A stretch of DNA of 44,630 nucleotides, taken from the NCBI GenBank assembly GCA_020629005.1, contig JAHDEE010000008.1:25906-70535 (forward strand). The letters are read 5' to 3'. The position numbers and the translations under genes are program-made. Origin of the DNA: Chitinophagales bacterium. GTDB taxonomy: Bacteria; Bacteroidota; Bacteroidia; Chitinophagales; UBA2359. Numbering within the stretch: the stretch's first letter is position 1; each line of letters starts with the position of its first letter. This document shows, one piece after another, positions 25,395 through 33,400 of this stretch. The notes under the pieces were generated by a model, which was given only the letters and a program-made list of their open reading frames with translations, was not told the DNA's origin and did no database searches.

Positions 25395-26582
25395 ATGTAT
25401 CATAATCTAGTTGGTATCTGTTTAGTCCTCTTGGTCAGCCTCGCAATTGGTTGTGCTGGCGATGTAAAGTCCTCGGCAGTAAGCGATCCCAAAGAAATGA
25501 AGCTACTCCTAAGGGAAAAGCAAAAGGATATACAGAAACTGAAATCGGAAATCAAAGAGCTTGAGTCAAAGATTCAGGAATACGAACCCGAATTCGTAAT
25601 GGAAGGCGCCAGGAAACCCAAAGCGCTGGTGTCAGTTGCACAGCTCAAACAGCAGACCTTTGAAAACCTTGTAGAAATTCAGGGAGTGGTCGAATCCAAA
25701 GGGAATTTTAATGCGACCTCGCAAATGGCGGGAAACATAACCTGGTTAGGAGTGGAGGAAGGAGATCGCGTTCGCAAGGGACAGTTAGTCGCGAAGATTG
25801 ATTCCGAACTTATGGGGAAAAACAGGGAGGAGCTACAATTGGCGCTGAATCTTGCCAAAGATGTATTCCAACGCAGAGAGAAGCTGTGGATCCAAAAGAT
25901 CGGCTCCGAAATGGAATATCTCAAAGCAAAAAATGACGTAGAGTCTCTGGAAACCAAGCTCTCAACAATAGATGCACAAACAGGTAAGTACAATGTCTAT
26001 TCACCTGTATCTGGAGTCGTTGACATTCTTTACACAAAGCAGGGAGAACTAGCTTCGCCCGGAATGCCGATCGCAAAGGTAATCGACCAAACAAATGTGC
26101 AGGTAATAGCAGATGTTGCGGAGAATTATCTAGGTACCATCAAGGTAGGAGACAAGGTGATGCTGCAATTTCCTTCTCTGAACATAGAGCGAGAGGCTAA
26201 GATTTCAGGAATGGGAGCGACGATAAATCCAGCCAATCGTACCTTCCGAATTGAAATCGCAGTGAACAACAGAGATAAAAAACTGCTGCCAAATTTGATG
26301 GCAAATATTCTGGCAAAGGAGAGCGCAATCGAAAATGCGGTAGTGGTGCCTACTAATGTGCTATTGCAAGACCTAGAAGGAGACTATCTTTTCATAGTCG
26401 AAGCTAATGGTGATAAGCAAAAAGCCAAGAAGGTCTATGTAGAGAAAGGTGCCGCGACTGCTTCTGAAGCAGTCATTAGCAGTGGACTTAGCGGCAGTGA
26501 GCAGCTAATCGTGGAAGGGCATAGGGCGCTCAAACCAGGTGTTGAACTGAGTATCATTGAGCGGAGAGAAGATTCCGAATAG
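25395..26582 (+). CDS. RND efflux periplasmic adaptor (membrane fusion lipoprotein)
   Basis: A 395-residue adaptor that bridges the inner-membrane pump and the TolC channel. It is a predicted lipoprotein: a hydrophobic leader is followed by LAIGC at about residue 20. A charged helix (KLLLREKQKDIQKLKSEIKE and following residues) near residues 36-65 predicts an extra N-terminal coiled coil. The lipoyl/hairpin core follows (WLGVEEGDRVRKGQLVAKID, then YNVYSPVSGVVDILYTKQGE), then beta-barrel and membrane-proximal domains (LFIVEANGDKQKAKKVYVEK). The open frame begins at 25335, inside the TolC gene, but the ATG at 25395 gives the lipoprotein signal. The pump gene starts 26 bases after its stop. Confidence 0.92.
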   Translation: MYHNLVGICLVLLVSLAIGCAGDVKSSAVSDPKEMKLLLREKQKDIQKLKSEIKELESKIQEYEPEFVMEGARKPKALVSVAQLKQQTFENLVEIQGVVESKGNFNATSQMAGNITWLGVEEGDRVRKGQLVAKIDSELMGKNREELQLALNLAKDVFQRREKLWIQKIGSEMEYLKAKNDVESLETKLSTIDAQTGKYNVYSPVSGVVDILYTKQGELASPGMPIAKVIDQTNVQVIADVAENYLGTIKVGDKVMLQFPSLNIEREAKISGMGATINPANRTFRIEIAVNNRDKKLLPNLMANILAKESAIENAVVVPTNVLLQDLEGDYLFIVEANGDKQKAKKVYVEKGAATASEAVISSGLSGSEQLIVEGHRALKPGVELSIIERREDSE

Positions 26583-26607
26583 AAAGCCAAACAATAGGCT
26601 AAAGCGT

Positions 26608-29600
26608 ATGGAAGGAGAAGAGAAGAAAAAATCGGTTATCAGAGAGTTTGCACTCTCTAGCATGGCGGTGGAGAATTCTACGAGTGTATTTGTGATGATC
26701 TTCCTGATTTTCATGATCGGCCTGGGAACTTACCTCACAATGCCAAGGGAAAACTTCCCTGAGATTCGAATCCCCACAGTATTCGTCGGAACAGCATATC
26801 CGGGCAACTCACCATTGGATATGGAAAATCTCGTTACCCGACCCTTGGAAAATGAGATCAACGCGATTTCAGGAGTCAAGAAACTCGAATCTACCTCCAT
26901 TCAGGATTTCAGTACCATCGTGGTCGAGTTTGATATGCGAGTGCCTATAGAAGAGGCAATGGACGAGGTCAAAGATGCGGTTGACAAAGCCAAGCAGGAT
27001 CTCCCAAACGACCTGCCAACCGATCCCGACGTCTTCGATTTTAATTTCAGCGAACTACCCATCATGAGCCTCAACATTTCAGGCTCAAACGAAATGGATG
27101 ATCTAAAACGCTCAGCAGAACATTATCAGGATCTCATTGAAAAACTGCCCGAAGTCACTCGTGTCGATATCCGGGGAGTGCAGGATAAGGAGGTAGTAAT
27201 CGAGGTAGATGTGCAGCAGTTGGAGGCCCGAGAGCTAAGCATGTTCGATATCGAGAATGCCATCAGCATGGAAAACATGACCATGTCTGGTGGAGATATT
27301 CTCGCTGGTGACATCCGAAGAAACATTCGAATTGTTGGCGAATTCAAAGCCGTCTCCGAAATCGGCGATGTCATCGTCAAAAACGAACGACAGAGTATTG
27401 TATACCTCAAAGATGTTGCAGATGTCAAATTCGATTATGCGGATCGAATCAGCTATGCAAGGGAGTCCGGAGTGCCAATGGTGATACTCGATGTGGTAAA
27501 GCGAAGCGGTGAGAACCTCATCAATGCATCCGACAAGATCAAGAAAATAGTGGAAGTCGAACGTGGCAAAATGCCAGAAGGACTGTCTATCAAAATTGTA
27601 AACGACACCTCCAAGATCACTCGAATGATGGTGGAAAATCTGGAGAACAGTATCATCAGCGGAGTTATACTGGTAGTATTGGTACTACTTTTCTTCCTGG
27701 GACTGAGGAACGCGATTTTCGTAGGAATTGCCATTCCAACCTCCATGATGATGGGTTTCATGTTACTAGGTTTCTACGGCACCACGCTCAACATGATGGT
27801 GCTGTTTTCACTCATCCTTGCACTAGGAATGCTGGTGGATAACGGCATCGTAGTGGTGGAAAACATCTATCGACTGATGGTAGAGGAGGGCTATCCACCC
27901 AAAAAGGCGGCCAAAGAAGGCGCAGGAGAGGTAGCTTGGCCGATCATTACATCAACCTTTACCACCCTGGCGGCATTCCTGCCGCTACTGTTCTGGAACG
28001 ATATCATGGGTGAGTTCATGCGCTACCTGCCGATGACGCTCATCATCGTACTCTTCTGCTCACTCTTCGTGGCACTTATCATAAACCCAGTACTCACATC
28101 CGTCTTTATGACCCGTGAAGTTGATGTCAAAACCAACCATGTACGCATCTGGGTGATCACACTTGCATTGGCCATACTCTCCATGCTTTGCTACTTCGGC
28201 GGCTTTACCTTTTGGGGCTCCTTGTTTGCCATCATCGCCGCATTGGTCATACTGAATGTCTATTTGCTCGATCCTCTTTCTGTTATATTTAGAAACAGCG
28301 TACTGCCCTTCCTTGAGCGCGTTTACGGCAAGTTTATGCGTATTGTATTGAAAGGCCCTATGCCCTACCTGGTACTGCTCGGTACCTTCGCTGCGCTTGT
28401 TGGTTCTATAATTATGTACATCAGCTCCGACATAAGATTTACACTGTTCTCTGAACAGGATCCCAACTACTTCAATGTCTACTTGGAGTATCCTGTAGGA
28501 ACAGATATACAGAAAACCAATGAACTGGCCCGTGATGTTGAAACGCGTATCATGGAACTGTTAGAACCGCATCAGTACATGGTTGAGTCTGTGCTAACGC
28601 AGGTAGGAGAAGGTACCAGCGATCCTAATGAAGGGCCTAGTCAGGGTGCGACACCAAACAAAGCGAGAATTACCGTTTTCTTTGAAGAATTTCAGTATCG
28701 CGAGGGTACCTCAACCACTGCACTGATGGAAAACATCCGTGGAGAAATCAAGGGATATCCAGGTGTGACCCTGGCCATCGAAAAAGAAGTCAATGGACCA
28801 CCAACCGGACCTCCGATCAATGTAGAAGTCAGCGCTGAGAATTTCGGTGAACTGATTGCTGAATCTCAGAAAATCAAAACCTACCTTGAAGAGTCTGGGG
28901 TGCCAGGTGTAGAAGGTCTCAAAATGGATCTGGATCTTGGCAAGCCCGAACTCATGCTCAATATAGACCGCGAAAAGTCGAGACGCTATGGATTGTCGAT
29001 GGGCAGAATCGCATCAGATGTACGTACTGCTGTCTTTGGAAAAGAAATTTCACAGTATAAAGAAGGCGAAGACGAGTACCCGATCCAATTGCGCTTCAAG
29101 GAAGAAAATCGCTACGATCTCAACTCAGTTCTCAACCAGAAAGTAACCTTCAGGAATCAGTCTAATGGCCAGATCGTACAAGTGCCCATTTCCGCAGTTG
29201 CGGATGTTGAGTACAGTTCCACTTATGGAGCAGTAAAGCGACTGGATCTAAATCGCGTCATCAATCTTTACTCTAATGTTACCGAAGGCTACAATGCCAC
29301 TGAGATCATTGGTGAGTATTCTGAACTCATGAAGTCGTATGATTTGCCGGATGGCTTTCAAGTAAAGTTTACGGGTGAGCAAGAGGAGCAACAGGCTTCC
29401 TCAGCCTTCTTGTTAAAGGCTATGTTTATTGCGATATTTCTTATATTCTTGATACTTGTGACGCAATTTAATTCGGTTGCTACACCCTTTATTATCCTGC
29501 TTTCTGTGGCCTTCAGTACCATTGGTGTCTTTCTCGGATACACTTATTTTGCGATGGATTTTGTCATCATTCTTACAGGCATTGGTATCATCTCCCTGGC

Positions 29601-30021
29601 AGGAATCGTGGTCAACAATGCGATTGTACTTATCGACTACACCAATCTGGTCCGGCAAAGAAAAAAGCTCGAACTAGGACTATCAGACCGGAGGCTAAAC
29701 AAACAAGAAGTAATCGACTCTATAGTTGAAGGAGGAAGTACAAGACTTCGTCCAGTGCTGTTGACGGCTATCACAACTATTCTCGGATTGATTCCTCTTG
29801 CCACTGGTTTTAATATCGATTTCTACGGATTACTAACGGAGTTCGAACCCAACATCTATCTTGGAGGTGACAATGCAAGTTTCTGGGGCGCTATGTCCTG
29901 GACCGTTATTTTCGGTTTGACCTTTGCCACCTTCCTCACCTTAGTTGTCGTTCCCGCAATGTATTATCTCTTCGACAGATTTTTAATGAAAGTATTTAAA
30001 GTGGGCTTAAACACTCGCTGA
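26608..30021 (+). CDS. RND efflux pump, inner-membrane transporter (AcrB/MMPL superfamily)
   Basis: A 1137-residue proton-driven transporter with the RND duplicated layout: a membrane helix near residue 25, a large periplasmic loop (PRENFPEI, AYPGNSPLDME), a helix block at about 340-560, a second loop and a final helix block. A charged cytoplasmic N-terminus (MEGEEKKKSVIREF) precedes the first helix. In the fourth helix the proton-relay pair equivalent to AcrB D407/D408 reads D411-N412 (GMLVDNGIVVVEN). The position of AcrB K940 appears to be Asn (VVNNAIVLIDYTN, about N1003). The class is certain but the substrate is not predictable; the substitutions suggest a subfamily apart from classical multidrug HAE1 pumps. 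A TTG frame start at 26557 overlapping the adaptor gene is less likely than the ATG. Confidence 0.93.
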   Translation: MEGEEKKKSVIREFALSSMAVENSTSVFVMIFLIFMIGLGTYLTMPRENFPEIRIPTVFVGTAYPGNSPLDMENLVTRPLENEINAISGVKKLESTSIQDFSTIVVEFDMRVPIEEAMDEVKDAVDKAKQDLPNDLPTDPDVFDFNFSELPIMSLNISGSNEMDDLKRSAEHYQDLIEKLPEVTRVDIRGVQDKEVVIEVDVQQLEARELSMFDIENAISMENMTMSGGDILAGDIRRNIRIVGEFKAVSEIGDVIVKNERQSIVYLKDVADVKFDYADRISYARESGVPMVILDVVKRSGENLINASDKIKKIVEVERGKMPEGLSIKIVNDTSKITRMMVENLENSIISGVILVVLVLLFFLGLRNAIFVGIAIPTSMMMGFMLLGFYGTTLNMMVLFSLILALGMLVDNGIVVVENIYRLMVEEGYPPKKAAKEGAGEVAWPIITSTFTTLAAFLPLLFWNDIMGEFMRYLPMTLIIVLFCSLFVALIINPVLTSVFMTREVDVKTNHVRIWVITLALAILSMLCYFGGFTFWGSLFAIIAALVILNVYLLDPLSVIFRNSVLPFLERVYGKFMRIVLKGPMPYLVLLGTFAALVGSIIMYISSDIRFTLFSEQDPNYFNVYLEYPVGTDIQKTNELARDVETRIMELLEPHQYMVESVLTQVGEGTSDPNEGPSQGATPNKARITVFFEEFQYREGTSTTALMENIRGEIKGYPGVTLAIEKEVNGPPTGPPINVEVSAENFGELIAESQKIKTYLEESGVPGVEGLKMDLDLGKPELMLNIDREKSRRYGLSMGRIASDVRTAVFGKEISQYKEGEDEYPIQLRFKEENRYDLNSVLNQKVTFRNQSNGQIVQVPISAVADVEYSSTYGAVKRLDLNRVINLYSNVTEGYNATEIIGEYSELMKSYDLPDGFQVKFTGEQEEQQASSAFLLKAMFIAIFLIFLILVTQFNSVATPFIILLSVAFSTIGVFLGYTYFAMDFVIILTGIGIISLAGIVVNNAIVLIDYTNLVRQRKKLELGLSDRRLNKQEVIDSIVEGGSTRLRPVLLTAITTILGLIPLATGFNIDFYGLLTEFEPNIYLGGDNASFWGAMSWTVIFGLTFATFLTLVVVPAMYYLFDRFLMKVFKVGLNTR

Positions 30022-30060
30022 TCAAGCTTGAAATCAGTAATCTAAACGGATTCCTTTGTA

Positions 30061-30256
30061 GGAGCGAAGCGCTAGTTCCTCGCGCTAATGGGCTCCCCGT
30101 GTTCCGCTATTATTCACCACCCATCTGCTTGTTCCTGCCGGGCCCCTGCCGTCTCGCTTTGAGAGCGAGCCAGCATGGGCCTGGCAGTCACTGGCGCAGC
30201 TGGGCGGTTCATACCGCTGCACCCGGGGCTATTTTGCTGGCTTTGGTGGGCCGTAG
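30061..30256. repeat. Dispersed intergenic element, copy B (~196 bp)
   Basis: The second copy of the element at 3762-3958, in the same orientation. GGAGCGA is at the left end, CCCGTG at offset 35, CCCATCTGCTTGTTCCTGC at offset 59, GCAGTC-N6-GCAGCTG at 30184-30202, CCCGGGGCTATTTTG at 30222-30236 (identical) and GCCGTAG at the right end. The variable middle has its own hairpin, CTCGCT/AGCGAG nested within CTGCC/GGCAG. It also sits between the 3' ends of convergent genes. The remaining bases of the gap (30022-30060 and 30257-30386) show nothing I can name. Confidence 0.7.
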
Positions 30257-30386
30257 CAAGAAGAGCTGCAGGACAACAGGAACCGAAAGTTTTAGAGCCC
30301 AGGAAATATTCCTACAAGCCGATCCGGACTCAATATTTTCCAGCATTGTAGTAAAATGACTAGGCAAGCATAATACAAGCGGGCAC

Positions 30387-30435
30387 AAAAAAAGTGCAAA
30401 GCAGCAGTGTGTTATTCACACCTTCACTTTGCACT
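30387..30435 (-). terminator. Terminator of the 1800-residue surface protein gene
   Basis: On the minus strand AGTGCAAAG and CTTTGCACT form a 9-bp stem, with an inner TGTG/CACA pairing, followed by a run of seven T residues (A run 30387-30393 on the plus strand). It begins 28 bases past the stop codon of the large gene. Confidence 0.85.
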
Positions 30436-30463
30436 GTTAACTATAACGTTGCGCTTGTATATT

Positions 30464-33400
30464 TTATCGAACAACTGTAATGTTACCCTTCATCATCACA
30501 TCCTTATCTGTTCCGCAAGCAAAAATGTTGGCCTTGCAGAACCAAACATAAACACCCAATTCAACTGGCTCCCCCTTGAAGGTTCCATCCCATCCCATAG
30601 TCGGATCAGTAGTAGCAAATATCTGCTTGCCCCATCGATCAAAAACAAACATCTCAAAACTCAGGACGTTTTGTGTATTGGTGGCCCGGAAAACATCATT
30701 CATTCCATCCCCATTCGGACTGAAAGCGCTGGGAAACTTGGTAGCAGCCACGTAGGGGAACTCCGCAATTGCACTCACGTGAATCGTAGAATCGCATCCG
30801 GAGGCAGTTGAAAGATAGAAGGTGTGCTCCTCATCAGCAGGGATGCTTTGACCTAGAAATAGAAGCTTATCCGTGCCACAAATGATACTGTCGATCTCGG
30901 TGTAATAAGTTGGCCTTGGATCTACATGTATGGTCACTATGGAATCACAGCCTTCAGAATTGGAGTAGTAGAAATCCTGGGATTCACCAGCTGGAATATC
31001 AACATTTTCAAAATTGAAGTAATCCTCTTCGCAGGCTTCCTCAGTCAGTTCCAGATAACTTCTGGAGATGGAACTTACATGCACCGTCACGATGGAATCA
31101 CAATTGTTCACCGTCGGATAATGGAAGTCAGTACTGCTGCCAATGGGAAGCAGATTGCCATCAAAGGCAGCGCTCATTCCCTCACATGCCTCTAGCTCCA
31201 AATCCGAAGCATAAACCGGATAGGGCAACACCGTCACCTGCACAATAGAATCGCAATCACTGATGCTAAGGTAGGGGAAGTCAGTTGTCGTACCTTCCTG
31301 GATTTCTTGTCCATCAAATTCAGCATACTCTTGAGGGCAGGCATATAGTTCCACCGTCTGGAAATAATTGTCTACACCCGAAACAGAAACAGTAACTATA
31401 GAATCACAGTTATTAGTCGTTTGGTAATTAAACTCTGTTGTAGAACCGATTGCAAGATCTGCTCCGTCAAATGAAGCTGTAGTGCCGTCACAGGCAATCA
31501 AATCCACATCATAAGCATACACTGGCCAGGGTAAAACTTCTATAGTAACAATAGAATCGCAACCTGACTCTGCTGTAAGGGTAAAATCGGTGAAAGACCC
31601 AATTGCCAGACTCTCTCCCTCAAAGATCGCCTCAGTATACTCGCAGGTATGAAGTTGCGCCTCATTGTACACAGTCGAAATCTCTAATACCTCCATAGTT
31701 ACGATAGAGTCACAACCACTGCTTGCCTGGAATGTGAAATCTGTAAAGCTCCCAATGGCCAGGTTCTGCCCCTGAAATTGCGCTTCCGTGCCTTCGCAGG
31801 CATCAATTTGCGCCTGCTCGTAGACAGTCGGCACTTCGGTAATGTTCACCGTAAGTGTTGAGTCGCATCCTACAGAAGAGGTGTAGAAAAACTCCGTACT
31901 GGAACCGATCAATAACTCTTCTCCCTCAAAGAGAGCAGTACTGCCTTCACAAGTTGGTATTTCATAAGTGCCAAAGCTTGGAGCCAATGCTTCGATGCTT
32001 ACGGTAATTAACGAATCGCATCCATTGATGCTGGTGTAAGAGACCAGTTGAGTGCTACCTGCAGGAATTTCGAGATCATTGTATTGATAGTTGCTTCCTT
32101 CACAAGCCTGATAACTTTGTTCTGCCTCGTATTCTTCGTAGGCATCTACAAGTAGATGTATAAGACTGTCACAGCCTGCCACACTCAGGTATGGAACGAC
32201 CAGATCAGTACCGGGACCATATTGCTGGCCATCAAATTCGGTAGTTGTTTCTGGACAGGTATAGAGCTGTACTTCTTCCTCGTAGATGCTTCTCAGGGCC
32301 GCATTAATAGTAACCAAAGAATCGCAGCCACTTTCGCCTGTATAGGCAAATTGCATTGAAGAACCAGCGGGGATTTCTTCACCCTGGAAGATCGTCACTT
32401 CGCCGTCGCAGGTGGGATAATCCACCGTATTGTAGATCACATCTACTCCTTGCACTGAAACATGATAGCTGCTATCACAACTAAAGGAGGTGCTGTACTG
32501 GAAATCAGTTACCGAGCCAATCACCAATTCGGTGTTGTCAAATTCAGCATTAAATCCGGCGCAGGCCTGCAGCACAAGTGTATCTCTATAGATCGGCTTC
32601 TCAATCGCTCGAATGGTAACGATAGAATCGCAACCAGTATAAGAAGCGAATATAAAGTCCTGCTCGTCTCCTGGGTAAAGTGTCACTCCTGAGAAATTGT
32701 AGTAGCTATTTGAGCAAACAGGCACTTCGACCGTGTTGTACACATTCGCAATCTGAGTCACGGTCAAGGGAATATTGGTATCGCAATGCGAATTGGTGAC
32801 ATATAGATCGTGATCGCCTGCCTCATCAACAATGAGTAAAGGTCCGGACGCATTACCATCCCAACTGTAGGTGAGATCAGCGGGTAAGTTGTTCCCAATC
32901 ACCATATTATTTCCTTCGCAGATCACTGCCTCCGGGAGCGAGATTTCTGGTAGACTATAATCGAATACAAGAACCGTGTCAATATCAATGCAATTGCCAT
33001 AGGAGACTTGCACCCAATATGATCCGGCCTGGTCGACTTGTATACTCTGTTCTGTGGAGCCAGTAGACCATAGATAGGAGGCATTTGGTGTAGTTGCAGA
33101 AAGAACAGCATCAGGCTGGGTACAAAACTGAAGATCTGCGCCAAGGTCTGTTTCGACAGAAATTTCATCGACATAGAAGTAGTCTCTTCGATCACAAAAA
33201 TCTTCTACGATATCTACATAGTAAGTGCCCGGTTCACTGACGTCAATAAAGGAATCTGTGGAACCTGTACTCCAATCATAAGTAGCATTGTTTAGATCCA
33301 TTTCAATCCGCAGTGTTTCACCTGCGCAGTATGCTGTATCTGTTGCATAGCCCTCCGTCGATACATTAAGCCAGTATCCAACTGTATCCGCCAGAAGGCA

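Noticed and set aside
30099-30359. Possible small protein gene in the gap after the RND pump
   Set aside because: The frame coincides with noncoding element copy B, whose other copy does not preserve a comparable frame or peptide.
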